Source of the DNA: Crassaminicella thermophila
Lineage (GTDB): Bacteria; Bacillota; Clostridia; Peptostreptococcales; Thermotaleaceae
Direction: 5' to 3'
Length of the DNA stretch: 64,000 nt
Assembly (NCBI RefSeq): GCF_008152325.1
Contig: NZ_CP042243.1
Location: 1,803,026 to 1,867,025, forward strand
The notes beneath the pieces are model-generated. The model searched no databases. It saw only the letters and a list, made by a program, of their open reading frames with translations, and was not told where the DNA came from. Made by a program: the position numbers and the translations under genes. Positions 44,207 to 53,724 of the stretch are shown here, in pieces (within the stretch, counting starts at the first letter, position 1; every line of letters begins with the position of its first letter).

Positions 44207-44770
44207 TTACTTCTTTTCATCAAAGGTTTCAATAAAAGCATCTAGCTCTTTTCTAGCTTGCACATACTTAATCTGGCTTTCAAATATCTTATTTTGCAGC
44301 TCTTCATTTTCTCTTTTAATATTCTCTAATTCATCATCCTTTAAGTTTAATTCCGATTTTAATCTTTCAATTTCTTTCTTTAATTTTTCACATTCATCAT
44401 TTGTTACGTGATTCTTTTTCTCTTCTTCAAGTTGTTCAATAGTTTTAATATATTCTATTTCTTTTTCCTTAAAAGCAGTAAGTGTTGCTGCTAACTGGCT
44501 TCTTGTTTGCTCTAGTTCTTCTAGTGGCTTCATTGCTTCTTTCTTAAAGTCTTCCATTTCTTGTTTAACTTTAAAATACTCATCAGCTATATTTAAAGAC
44601 GTCAAAACCGCAACCATTGCAGTACTCAGCTTTTTACTTTTTTTGGCTATATCAATCATCTTATCATCAACATAATTGGCAACCTTTTGCATATATTCTC
44701 TAGATTCCTTGCCAACCATTGTATATTCCTGACCATATATTCTAACAATCACTTTTGTTTTTTCACTCAT
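44207..44770 (-). CDS. zapA: ZapA-like cell division protein with extended coiled coil
   Basis: Residues 1-75 form the ZapA domain (VRIYGQEYTMVGKESREYMQ), which bundles FtsZ protofilaments. The C-terminal 110 residues form a long coiled coil, longer than in enteric ZapA but usual in clostridia. In many clostridia zapA lies directly after pheT; here a 12-kb block separates them. Confidence 0.9.
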   Translation of the reverse strand: MSEKTKVIVRIYGQEYTMVGKESREYMQKVANYVDDKMIDIAKKSKKLSTAMVAVLTSLNIADEYFKVKQEMEDFKKEAMKPLEELEQTRSQLAATLTAFKEKEIEYIKTIEQLEEEKKNHVTNDECEKLKKEIERLKSELNLKDDELENIKRENEELQNKIFESQIKYVQARKELDAFIETFDEKK

Positions 44771-45049
44771 TAATATCTCTCCTCTTAAATGATTGGAGTT
44801 CTATATATGAATTCTTTAAAGATATTTAATTTCCTTCTTTTATCTCATAATAATTCATTTCACTTTTATATAATCTATTATATTATACAGCAGTAATGAA
44901 ATAAATACTACAAAAGAAGGAAATATGATTTATTTTACCTAAAACATAATAACATGAACAATATAATTGCTATTAGAATAATATAAACCAGAAATAAGTG
45001 AAATTTTTGTTCGTTTATAAAAAGTTTCCATGTCAAAGGAGGAAACTAT

Positions 45050-45904
45050 ATGGATATTGTAAAAATATATCCGCAAGTAGAAGTAGCTCAAATTAGTTCC
45101 TATGAAAATAATAAAATATTTAATCTATGTAAATGCATGTACTTAGGGAAAAAAAATACAAATAATGTTTATCGAATACTTTTTAAATTTCCTGTTTCAT
45201 CAATCCCAGATCAATGTTTAATATTAAAAGCTACACTAAAACTATATGTTCAGTATGCAGGCACACTAATGTCAAGTTCATTTACCCCTTATGCACTATC
45301 ACAACCTTGGAACTTACAAACGGTTACATGGAATAATCAACCATCTTTTTATTCTACTTTATCAGGAGAAACAAAGCTTATAAAAAGAGTAGGTTTTCAT
45401 TCTTTCAATATAACAGAGATGGTTACAAAGTGGTATAGACATGAAATCATAAACTATGGGTTGATTATAAAAAATAATGAATTACTAGATAAATCATATA
45501 AACAGATTAATACTGTTACAAATTCTAATTTAGCCCCTACAGCAGAAATAATCTACACCTCAAAATCTGAAGTAAGTATCGCTTCTACTCGCTTTGTTTC
45601 AAGCATTGAAGAAATAAATACAGACGGACCGTATAGTTTTTCATCTACTATTAATATGTCTCTTACTAAAACAGTCACATGCCATATTAAAAATTTAGGA
45701 AATTTCCCTGTAGAAGTGAAATATCAGATGAGTCCAAACGGTATTGATTTTGTTGATGATTGTCCAGAAACAAGAATAATACCAGGTAATGGAATGATTT
45801 GGTTTGTTCCTTACTCATTTGCAAAGTATGGACGAATTGCAGCAAGAAATGTAGACCCTACTAAAACATCAAGAATTAGAATATGGTATGAGGCACAAGA
45901 ATGA
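45050..45904 (+). CDS. DNRLRE-domain protein with C-terminal DUF6385-like domain
   Basis: 284 residues. Residues 1-165 form a DNRLRE (CBM96-like) beta domain: YRILFKFPVSSIP, VTWNNQPSF and FNITEMVTKWYRHE are the diagnostic segments. Residues 170-284 resemble the DUF6385 domain (KYQMSPNGIDFVDD, WFVPYSFAKYG). DNRLRE domains usually occur in exported surface proteins, but there is no signal peptide. The C-terminal domain is shared with the 212-residue repeat protein at 49633, tying both ends of the block together. Strong AAAGGAGG site. Confidence 0.8.
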   Translation: MDIVKIYPQVEVAQISSYENNKIFNLCKCMYLGKKNTNNVYRILFKFPVSSIPDQCLILKATLKLYVQYAGTLMSSSFTPYALSQPWNLQTVTWNNQPSFYSTLSGETKLIKRVGFHSFNITEMVTKWYRHEIINYGLIIKNNELLDKSYKQINTVTNSNLAPTAEIIYTSKSEVSIASTRFVSSIEEINTDGPYSFSSTINMSLTKTVTCHIKNLGNFPVEVKYQMSPNGIDFVDDCPETRIIPGNGMIWFVPYSFAKYGRIAARNVDPTKTSRIRIWYEAQE

Positions 45905-45917
45905 TAATTTAATAAAT

Positions 45918-45955
45918 AAAAATAGAATAGGCACATACGTTCCTATTCTATTTTT
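45918..45955. terminator. Bidirectional terminator at the head of the surface block
   Basis: A 14-bp perfect stem (45918-45931 with 45942-45955) between two convergent genes; it includes the stop codon of the minus-strand gene. Confidence 0.85.
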
Positions 45956-47721
45956 ATGAAAGCTTTTTTCATCATATTTAGTCCTTCAAAATCAATTTTA
46001 TTAAAAATCTTTATGCTTCTAATAAACTCTCCAAAAGCTAAATTATAAAGCTCATGATTATAATAAAGCTTTGCTAATCTTAACAAAACTTCGTCATTTT
46101 CAATTAGATTTAATAATTGTAATGACTTTTCAAAATTTTCTGGAGATGTAGCCTCAATAAGAATATCTAACAATTCAAAAATAATATCTGCAAATTTTTT
46201 CGATTCTTCTTGATCTTCACTGATAGGATCACAGCTTTTTCCTTCTAATAAATTTTTCAAAGTATAATATATCTTTCTTCTGTTATTGTTTTCAGGATCT
46301 CTTACCATATTCAAAAGCTTAGTAGCATTATACATATTTCCACTTAATATTTCACATAATGCCATCTTATAAATAGCTTTTTCATAAAGCTCTCCCTTTA
46401 TTATCCTTTCAAAATTATTGTATGCTTCTTCATAATTTTTCATAAAGAGCAAGCACATGCCTTTTTTATAAAAATATTTTAAAGAATACGTAATCATTTC
46501 TTCAGCTTTTAATATATATTCATAGGCTATTTTATACTTCCTTTGTGCAAAATATACATCTGAAAGAATCATATACTCCTTTTCATCTAAATTTTTCCCA
46601 AAAAAACCTTCTAATTTTTCTTTTATATCATTTATGTCTCTTTCCTCACTAAATAATATTTTTGCAATTGTATAAATAGGTGATGTAAATCTAGGATTTA
46701 TCTGAAATGCCTTTTTGCAATAATGGTAAGCTTCATCATAATCTTTTAACTCATAATAAATTTTTGCTAAAGCATCATATGCCTTAAAGCTTCCTGCTCC
46801 TTCAATAAAATTTAGATGTATAGGAGATTCTCCCTTATCTAAGCATTTATTCAATTCCTTTATTGCTAGAGAAATTTTGTCTTGTTTTTTTAAAATTCTT
46901 GCTTTTAAAAACATTAAATCCGTAAAATCTATATAATGCTTAAGCCCTTCTTCTATGACTTCTAATCCTTTCTCATACCTCTCTAATCTTTCTAGTGTAG
47001 TAACAATCCTAAATAATAGCTTTGGACTATACTTTTCTTTTAATATAAATTTTTCAAAACCTTCTTTATAATATTTATAAGCTTTTTTATAGTCTCCATC
47101 CTCAAAATATTTATTACCCATATTATAATAAATTTCAGAGTTTACATTTTTATTTTTTATTCTTTTTATATCCTTAATCGGATCTTTCTGTTCAAATTTT
47201 TCAAATTCTATCTGAATCTTTGGCATATATATCCGATCATTATTATCTTTACTATAAAAAGCTACAAGAGAAGTACTATTTTCATCTAAAGCCTTTATCA
47301 ACAATCCATTATTAGGATAAATCTTAGTATACCAATTATTAAAAAACTTTGTTATATCTATTTTTACATAAGTATTCATTTCTTCATTTATCGTAAAGGC
47401 TTGATGGAAAGTCTCATCTATCATTGGTTGATTTGAATAATTTACAGTATTCTCTTCAAACCCTTCTACTATTCTATAAATATGAAATATTTTTTTAAAG
47501 GATGGATTATCATTGCGAACAATATATAGAAGAAGTTCTACCTTATTTACCCTTCCTACTTCCTCTAAAACAGGCAAATCAAAGTACAGCAAACTTCTAT
47601 AAATAGAATGATACTTATATTTCCCAACAAATAAAACATGATAATCTCCATAGTTTTCATATGGCATAGAACTATTAATTGCAGCATCTTTAAAAGGTCT
47701 TTGTTCTATTATTTTTATCAT
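45943..47721 (-). CDS. DNRLRE-TPR protein
   Basis: 592 residues. Residues 1-175 form a DNRLRE domain (YRSLLYFDLPVLEE, NYSNQPMIDETF, DITKFFNNWY). From about 205 to the end there are TPR repeats (YYNMGNKYFEDGDYKKAYKYY). The TPR part is homologous along its length to that of the GT2-TPR neighbour, ending in the same segment (LRLAKLYYNHELYNLAFGEF). The ATG at 47721 follows GAGAGG with correct spacing, while the first ATG touches it. No signal peptide. Same operon as the GT2-TPR gene, about 48 bases downstream. Confidence 0.82.
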   Translation of the reverse strand: MIKIIEQRPFKDAAINSSMPYENYGDYHVLFVGKYKYHSIYRSLLYFDLPVLEEVGRVNKVELLLYIVRNDNPSFKKIFHIYRIVEGFEENTVNYSNQPMIDETFHQAFTINEEMNTYVKIDITKFFNNWYTKIYPNNGLLIKALDENSTSLVAFYSKDNNDRIYMPKIQIEFEKFEQKDPIKDIKRIKNKNVNSEIYYNMGNKYFEDGDYKKAYKYYKEGFEKFILKEKYSPKLLFRIVTTLERLERYEKGLEVIEEGLKHYIDFTDLMFLKARILKKQDKISLAIKELNKCLDKGESPIHLNFIEGAGSFKAYDALAKIYYELKDYDEAYHYCKKAFQINPRFTSPIYTIAKILFSEERDINDIKEKLEGFFGKNLDEKEYMILSDVYFAQRKYKIAYEYILKAEEMITYSLKYFYKKGMCLLFMKNYEEAYNNFERIIKGELYEKAIYKMALCEILSGNMYNATKLLNMVRDPENNNRRKIYYTLKNLLEGKSCDPISEDQEESKKFADIIFELLDILIEATSPENFEKSLQLLNLIENDEVLLRLAKLYYNHELYNLAFGEFIRSIKIFNKIDFEGLNMMKKAFIKIE

Positions 47722-47769
47722 ATTCATCCTCTCACTTTATTTTTTTTGTATATTATACGAATTAAACTT

Positions 47770-49575
47770 TTAGGTCGTGAATGAAATATGTTTATCTGAA
47801 ATTTTTTTCATCATCTCTAATCCCTCTTGATCTATTTTATTAAACATTTTTATAGATCTTATAAACTCCTGATATGCAAGGTTATAATATCCATTATTAT
47901 AGTAAAGCTTTGCAAGCCTTAATAAAACTTCATCATCATTGATAAGATTTAAAAGCTTTAATGATTTTTCAAATATTTCTGGTGTTGCTACTTTAATAAG
48001 AATATTTAATAATATAAATATTATATCTGCAAAAATTTTAGATTCCTCTTGATCATCACTAATGATTTCACAATCCTTGTCTCCTACCAAGTTTTTAAAG
48101 GATTTATAAACAGTATACATATACTCATTTTTATTTTTTTTTGTAATATGAAGTAACTTCTTAGCATTCTCAAAATTATTAGAAAGAATTTCACAAAGAA
48201 TCATTTTATATATAGCCTCTTCATAATATTTTCCTTCTTTAATTTTTTCAAACCATTGATAGGCTTCTTGGTAATTCTTAAGATAAAGCTCACTCATTCC
48301 TATATAATAATATATGTTTTGATCTGTTTTCAAAATTTCTTGCCCCTTTAAAAAGTATTCAAGGGCAATATCATATTTCTCCATGCCAAAGAATATATCC
48401 CCAAGTTTGATATATGCTCCTGCATTTAGATTGTCGCCAAAAAATCTTTCTAATTTAGTCTTTACTACATTTATATCTTTTTCTTTTTTTATTAATATTT
48501 TAGCAATATTATAAAGGGGCATATGAAAAGTAGGCTTTGCCTTGATTGTTTCAATGTAATAATTGTAAGCTTCATCATAGTCCCCAAGTTCAGAATAAAT
48601 TTCCCCTAGTGCATAATATGCTCTATAGCCACCTACATCATTAATATTATATTGTTCTAAAGGAGGCTCTCCCATCTCTATACACTTTTTAAATCCTTTA
48701 ATCGCTAATGAATATTTTTTTTGTCGATGAAACAAACATGCTCTTAAATACTCTAAATCTGTAAATTTAGGATAATACTGAAGCCCATGATTTAACATTT
48801 TCAATTCTTCATCATACATATGCAATTCTTCTAAAGTAATAATCATCTTTAACAAAAGTTTTGGGCTATAAGCAAGATTTGGCATAAAATCTTTATATGC
48901 TCTTTTAAAACATGTAAGGGCTTCCTCAAATCTTCTCAATCTAAGATATTCATTCCCCATATTATACAAGTGAAAATTATTGTTAGGATCTTTTTCTAAA
49001 AGTTTCTTTAAAATTTTCATATTTCTACTTGGTTTATCCTTTTCAAGGGCAATACTTCTTAAATATCCATAATGATAAACTACTATTTTTTCTTTTCCAA
49101 CTTTATTTTCTTTAATAGGATTTATGCTATTATATATTTGTTCGTGTATTGCACCCATGTATTTATATCCTTTATGATTTCTTATTAACCGAATATTTAA
49201 ATTATTAACTGTTTCTAACCCTGGTGTATTGCCAACATAGCTTAGCGTTTGAAAAAGATATATATCTATATTAGGATTATTTAATAACGGAAGAACTTTG
49301 TCTTTATCAGAAGCACTTAACTCCTCATCCGCATCCATTGTTATAATCCAATCCCCTTTTGCTTGTTCTAATGCAAAATTTTTTGCATCACTAAAGTTAT
49401 CATTCCACTGAAAATAAAATACTTTTGCTCCATAGCTTTTCGCTATTTTTACCGTATCATCAGTAGATCCTGTATCTACAACAATCATTTCATCCACAAT
49501 ATCCTTTACACTTTCAAGACATCTCGGAAGATTATTTTCTTCATTTTTTACAATCACACATAAACTTAACAGCAA
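47770..49575 (-). CDS. Glycosyltransferase family 2 - TPR fusion
   Basis: About 601 residues. The N-terminal GT2 domain shows SLCVIVKNEENNLPRCLESV, VVDTGSTDDTVKIA, and the metal-binding DADEEL; its catalytic region ends around residue 210. The rest is TPR. SunS-like and other GT2-TPR proteins glycosylate peptides, which makes a protein acceptor plausible. The ATG at 49593 lies in the ribosome site AAGGAGG; TTG at 49575 is the better start. It lies between the repeat protein and the DNRLRE-TPR gene. Confidence 0.88.
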   Translation of the reverse strand: MLLSLCVIVKNEENNLPRCLESVKDIVDEMIVVDTGSTDDTVKIAKSYGAKVFYFQWNDNFSDAKNFALEQAKGDWIITMDADEELSASDKDKVLPLLNNPNIDIYLFQTLSYVGNTPGLETVNNLNIRLIRNHKGYKYMGAIHEQIYNSINPIKENKVGKEKIVVYHYGYLRSIALEKDKPSRNMKILKKLLEKDPNNNFHLYNMGNEYLRLRRFEEALTCFKRAYKDFMPNLAYSPKLLLKMIITLEELHMYDEELKMLNHGLQYYPKFTDLEYLRACLFHRQKKYSLAIKGFKKCIEMGEPPLEQYNINDVGGYRAYYALGEIYSELGDYDEAYNYYIETIKAKPTFHMPLYNIAKILIKKEKDINVVKTKLERFFGDNLNAGAYIKLGDIFFGMEKYDIALEYFLKGQEILKTDQNIYYYIGMSELYLKNYQEAYQWFEKIKEGKYYEEAIYKMILCEILSNNFENAKKLLHITKKNKNEYMYTVYKSFKNLVGDKDCEIISDDQEESKIFADIIFILLNILIKVATPEIFEKSLKLLNLINDDEVLLRLAKLYYNNGYYNLAYQEFIRSIKMFNKIDQEGLEMMKKISDKHISFTT

Positions 49576-49632
49576 GTCTATCCCCTCCTTCATATATGTA
49601 GCTATCGGATTTAATCCGATAGCTACATTAGC

Positions 49633-50271
49633 TTAGTTATGGGCATTAAAATAAACTGATGCAGTAGCTCCTCCAGAACCTGCTTGCAAGTATAATCTTG
49701 TATATTTGAGGAATTTTTCTGGAACTAACACAACCGTAGAATTAGCAGTCATGACTGCACTAGTTGCATCATTTATAAAATAGCTATCTGCAGTAGTTGG
49801 AGATATTTGTATATTTACAGTAGCTGCTCCTGATGAAGCTATATAGTATGAATACATATTTTTTTCAGAAGTATCTATACTTAAAACTGTCGTTGATGCA
49901 TCTGCACCTAAAACTACTACACTAGATGATTCTGTAAAGTCATTGCTAACAATTTTTACATCTACTGTGTCTGTAATTTTTTGTACATCTGCTACATAGT
50001 TTACTGTTGCTACCGTGTCTACTAAGTCTACTGAACTTACATTTGTTACTTCATTTACTGTTGCTACTGTGTCTACTAAGTCTACTGAACTTACATTATT
50101 TACGGTGTCTACTGTAGCTATATAATTAATTGTATTAATTGTATCTAAGCTACCAATTAGTATTTTACCACTAGCATCTAGTGCTATAGCCCTTGTTGTC
50201 CCACTATCATCCCCATATATCTTTGTTTTTAACTGATCAGCAACATTATTAAATACAATATTATTAGGCAT
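49633..50271 (-). CDS. Repeat protein with DUF6385-like C-terminus
   Basis: 212 residues, rich in V, T, S, N and D. Residues about 40-100 contain 18-residue repeats of the type VSSVDLVDTVATVN; two are almost identical at DNA level (54-bp period). Residues 110-212 resemble the C-terminal domain of the protein at 45050 (NIQISPTTADSYFIND, LVPEKFLKYTRLYL). The serine/threonine-rich repeats are natural acceptors for O-glycosylation. No signal peptide. Strong site AGGGAGGAGG; a sigma-K-like promoter lies about 50 bases upstream of the start. Confidence 0.75.
   Translation of the reverse strand: MPNNIVFNNVADQLKTKIYGDDSGTTRAIALDASGKILIGSLDTINTINYIATVDTVNNVSSVDLVDTVATVNEVTNVSSVDLVDTVATVNYVADVQKITDTVDVKIVSNDFTESSSVVVLGADASTTVLSIDTSEKNMYSYYIASSGAATVNIQISPTTADSYFINDATSAVMTANSTVVLVPEKFLKYTRLYLQAGSGGATASVYFNAHN
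50000..50097 (-). repeat. 54-bp tandem repeat inside the repeat-protein gene
   Basis: Copies 50000-50043 and 50054-50097 differ by one base over 44, at a period of 54 bp, coding for 18 residues. In frame, so copy number can change without frameshift. Confidence 0.85.
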
Positions 50272-50329
50272 TCTTTTCCTCCTCCCTTGATACCATCTAA
50301 GATTAGAAGTTGTCTACCTAATCCTAGTT

Positions 50330-50356
50330 TATATTATGTAAACAAATTGTAAGTGT
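50330..50356 (-). promoter_or_regulatory. Sigma-K-like promoter of the repeat-protein operon
   Basis: Minus strand: CAC, 16-base spacer, CATAATATA, fitting the mother-cell sigma-K pattern AC-N16/17-CATANNNTA. The -35 overlaps the GTGACA of the divergent sigma-A-like promoter. Confidence 0.5.
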
Positions 50357-50383
50357 GACAAAACTAAGTAGCAAAAATATACT
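50355..50383 (+). promoter_or_regulatory. Sigma-A-like promoter of the rfb operon
   Basis: GTGACA (50355-50360), 17 bases, TATACT (50378-50383), about 50 bases before rfbA. Confidence 0.5.
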
Positions 50384-50435
50384 GTATTAGAAGAAAAAAC
50401 TTTAGCTCAATATGGTTCTAGGAGGAGATATAGTA

Positions 50436-51200
50436 ATGAAAGGCATCATCTTAGCAGGAGGGACTGGGTCAAGGCTTTATCCCTTAACAAAAGTTACCAA
50501 TAAGCATTTACTTCCAGTAGGAAAATATCCTATGATTCATCATTTAGTAGCTAAAATGAAGCAAGCAAGCATAAAAGACATTATGGTCATTTCTGGAAAA
50601 GAACATATGGGATCAGTCGTAAGTTTATTGGGCAGCGGCTATGAATATGGAGTAAATTTCACCTTCCGAATACAAGATCAACCTGGAGGAATCGCTCAAG
50701 CTTTAGGTTTATGTGAATCGTTTGTTAAAAATGATAAATGTATTGTAATCCTTGGTGACAATATTTTTGAAGATAATATCAATCAATATGTTAAAAACTT
50801 TGAAAAGCAAGAGAAAGGAGCAAAAATATTAATCAAACAAGTGAAAGATCCTACAAGATATGGCATTGCTGAACTTAAAAATAATAAAATAATAAATATT
50901 GAAGAAAAACCGAAAAAACCTAAAAGCACTTATTGCGTTACAGGCATCTATATGTATGATCCTAGAGTATTTGATATTATTAAAACCTTAAAACCTTCTA
51001 ACAGAGGTGAACTTGAAATTACGGATGTTAATAATTGGTATATACAGGATGGTTCTCTCACCTATGATATCTTAAATGGATGGTGGACTGATGCAGGAAC
51101 TTTTCATTCTTTACTTGATGCAAATATATTGGCCAAAGATATAGATTTAGAGCATATATTGAGTAGAGATTATAAAAATAGGCAGGTGAAATTTCTATGA
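50436..51200 (+). CDS. rfbA: Glucose-1-phosphate thymidylyltransferase, short form
   Basis: Makes dTDP-glucose, the first step to dTDP-L-rhamnose. 254 residues with the nucleotidyltransferase signature GIILAGGTGSRLYPLTKVTNK, and GDNIFEDN, EEKPKKPKS, GWWTDAGTFHSLLDAN. It lacks roughly the last 40 residues of classical RmlA, as in other short forms. ATG at 50436 has AGGAGGAG. First of five overlapping genes. Confidence 0.93.
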   Translation: MKGIILAGGTGSRLYPLTKVTNKHLLPVGKYPMIHHLVAKMKQASIKDIMVISGKEHMGSVVSLLGSGYEYGVNFTFRIQDQPGGIAQALGLCESFVKNDKCIVILGDNIFEDNINQYVKNFEKQEKGAKILIKQVKDPTRYGIAELKNNKIINIEEKPKKPKSTYCVTGIYMYDPRVFDIIKTLKPSNRGELEITDVNNWYIQDGSLTYDILNGWWTDAGTFHSLLDANILAKDIDLEHILSRDYKNRQVKFL

Positions 51201-52075
51201 AAGTGTTGATTACAGGAGGAAATGGTCAGCTTGGAAGTACAATAAAAGAAATGCTTAGAGAAAAAAAATGTTCATTAGGCAAAATTGATAAAACTTACTT
51301 TCATTGTAAAGTAATTGCTGAAGGTAAATATACATTAAATATAACTTCCTTAGAAAATGTTAAAAATTATTTTATAAAATCCAAACCACATATAGTTATA
51401 AATACAGCAGCCTATACAAATGTAGATGGATGTGAATCAAACATAGATTTAGCTTATAAAGTAAATGCTTTAGGTCCTAGAAACTTGGCAATAGCATGTG
51501 AAACAATAAATGCAAAGCTCATTCATATCTCTACAGATTATGTTTTTGATGGAAAAAGCAAACTTCCTTATAAAGAATTTGATTTACCTAACCCCATAAA
51601 TATTTATGGAAAATCAAAATACTTAGGAGAAGAATATGTAAAACAATTTTGTTCTAGGTATTTTATTGTTCGAACAAGTTGGCTTTATGGACAAATTGGA
51701 AAAAATTTTGTAAAAACAATACTAAAAACTTCAAAAGAAAAAAAATATCTTGAGATTATAGAGGATCAGACAGGAAATCCAACCAACGCACAAGATCTAG
51801 CCTATCATATTTTGAAATTAGCATTAACAGATGAATATGGTATTTATCATTGTACAGGTAATGGTCAATGTAGCTGGTATGAATTTGCAAAAGCGATTAT
51901 TCAGTATGCTAATATAGATTGTAAGATTAATCCAATTTCTTCTTATGCATATAAACCTATTGCCAAAAGACCATCCTACTCATCACTAGATCACATGATG
52001 CTAAGAAATACCATTGGAGATGCAATGAGATATTGGCAAGATGCATTAAAAGATTTTTTAAATACTCTTTCTTGA
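51197..52075 (+). CDS. rfbD: dTDP-4-dehydrorhamnose reductase
   Basis: Last step of dTDP-L-rhamnose synthesis. 292 residues, Rossmann motif ITGGNGQLGSTI, and the SDR catalytic YGKSKYLGE. Overlaps the rfbA stop by four bases (ATGA). Confidence 0.94.
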   Translation: MKVLITGGNGQLGSTIKEMLREKKCSLGKIDKTYFHCKVIAEGKYTLNITSLENVKNYFIKSKPHIVINTAAYTNVDGCESNIDLAYKVNALGPRNLAIACETINAKLIHISTDYVFDGKSKLPYKEFDLPNPINIYGKSKYLGEEYVKQFCSRYFIVRTSWLYGQIGKNFVKTILKTSKEKKYLEIIEDQTGNPTNAQDLAYHILKLALTDEYGIYHCTGNGQCSWYEFAKAIIQYANIDCKINPISSYAYKPIAKRPSYSSLDHMMLRNTIGDAMRYWQDALKDFLNTLS

Positions 52076-52087
52076 TAGGAGGTTGCT

Positions 52088-53140
52088 ATGAAAATTTATT
52101 TAGTTACAGGTGGCGCAGGATTTATTGGTTCAAATTTTATAAAATATATGTTTAAAAAATATAAACATATTAAAATAATCAATGTAGATAAATTGACTTA
52201 TGCGGGAAATCTTGAGAATCTAAAAGAAGTAAAAAACCACCCTCATTACAAATTTATAAAAGCTGATATATGTGATAAAAAAGCAATTGAAAATATATTT
52301 AAAGCAAATGATATAGACTATGTTATAAATTTTGCAGCAGAATCCCATGTAGATCGAAGCATTAAAGATCCTTCCATTTTTGCTAAAACAAATGTATTAG
52401 GAACTGTAAATTTATTAAATTGTGCGAAAGCTGCATGGGAAACAAATAATGGATTTAAACTAGGAAAAAAGTTTTTACAGGTATCCACAGATGAAGTATA
52501 TGGTTCATTAGAAAATACAGGATATTTTACAGAAACTTCACCCCTAGACCCTCACAGTCCTTATGCTTCCAGTAAAGCATCAGCTGATCTAATGATAAAA
52601 GCATATTTTGATACCTATAAAATGCCTGTAAATGTCACAAGATGTTCCAACAACTATGGCCCTTATCAATTTCCAGAAAAGCTCATTCCCCTTATGATTT
52701 ATAATTGTTTAAATAAAAAGATTTTACCTGTTTATGGTGATGGATTAAATATTAGAGATTGGCTTTATGTAATAGATCACTGCAAAGCTATAGATCTGGT
52801 TATTGAAAATGGCAAACTGGGTGAAATCTATAATATTGGCGGACACAACGAAAGAACAAATATCTATATTGTAAAAACAATCATTCAATATATCAAGAAA
52901 AATGTTGATCCTACTATAACAGAAAACCTTATAAAATTTGTAGAAGATCGAAAAGGTCATGACAGAAGGTATGCCATAGATCCTACAAAGATAAGAAATG
53001 AACTAGGCTGGAAGCCTAAAACAAGTTTTGAAGAAGGTATTAAAAAAACAATTCAATGGTATTTAGAAAATAATACTTGGCTTGATAATATAACTAGTAA
53101 AGAATATCAAGATGCCTACAATAAAATGTATGGAAATTAG
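52088..53140 (+). CDS. rfbB: dTDP-glucose 4,6-dehydratase
   Basis: Second pathway enzyme; 350 residues. NAD motif VTGGAGFIGSNFIKYM, STDEVYGSL and the catalytic YASSKASADL (SYxxxK type). Preceded by AGGAGG and only 12 bases from rfbD. Confidence 0.95.
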   Translation: MKIYLVTGGAGFIGSNFIKYMFKKYKHIKIINVDKLTYAGNLENLKEVKNHPHYKFIKADICDKKAIENIFKANDIDYVINFAAESHVDRSIKDPSIFAKTNVLGTVNLLNCAKAAWETNNGFKLGKKFLQVSTDEVYGSLENTGYFTETSPLDPHSPYASSKASADLMIKAYFDTYKMPVNVTRCSNNYGPYQFPEKLIPLMIYNCLNKKILPVYGDGLNIRDWLYVIDHCKAIDLVIENGKLGEIYNIGGHNERTNIYIVKTIIQYIKKNVDPTITENLIKFVEDRKGHDRRYAIDPTKIRNELGWKPKTSFEEGIKKTIQWYLENNTWLDNITSKEYQDAYNKMYGN

Positions 53141-53148
53141 GTGAAAAA

Positions 53149-53724
53149 ATGAATAAATTTCAATTTATTGAAACCCCTATCAAAGGATTATACATTATCG
53201 AACAAAATGTGTTTGAAGACAAAAGAGGCTATTTTTTAGAAACTTACAATTACAAAGATTTTAAAAAAGCAGGACTAAATATGGTCTTTGTTCAGGATAA
53301 TCAATCAAAATCAAAAAAAGGAGTTCTTAGAGGACTTCATTTTCAAAGAAAATATCCTCAAGGAAAATTAGTAAGAGTAATAAAAGGCGAAGTTTTTGAT
53401 GTAGCAGTAGATCTGCGAAAAAAATCTAATACTTTTGGGAAATGGTATGGATGTATTTTAAATGAGAAAAATAAAAGACAGTTTTATATCCCAGAAGGTT
53501 TTGCCCATGGATTCTTGGTCCTTTCATCTGAAGCAGAATTTCTATATAAATGTAGCAACTTTTATCATCCTGAAGATGAATATGGTATTATTTGGAACGA
53601 TTCAGATATAAACATTAACTGGCCACTTGATTACATTCATGAAATTATATTATCTGATAAAGACAAGTGTTGGATAAGTTTTAAAGAATACAAAAACCTT
53701 ATAATAAGGAATGATGCTCAATGA
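53149..53724 (+). CDS. rfbC: dTDP-4-dehydrorhamnose 3,5-epimerase
   Basis: 191 residues; cupin-type epimerase with catalytic RGLHFQ and PEGFAHGFLVLS. Follows rfbB by 8 bases, completing the rfbA-D-B-C set for dTDP-L-rhamnose. Confidence 0.94.
   Translation: MNKFQFIETPIKGLYIIEQNVFEDKRGYFLETYNYKDFKKAGLNMVFVQDNQSKSKKGVLRGLHFQRKYPQGKLVRVIKGEVFDVAVDLRKKSNTFGKWYGCILNEKNKRQFYIPEGFAHGFLVLSSEAEFLYKCSNFYHPEDEYGIIWNDSDININWPLDYIHEIILSDKDKCWISFKEYKNLIIRNDAQ

Noticed and set aside
45050-50271. DNRLRE, repeat and DUF6385-like genes as part of a prophage tail
   Set aside because: No integrase, capsid, terminase or other phage gene is near; the neighbours are sugar-nucleotide and glycosyltransferase genes.
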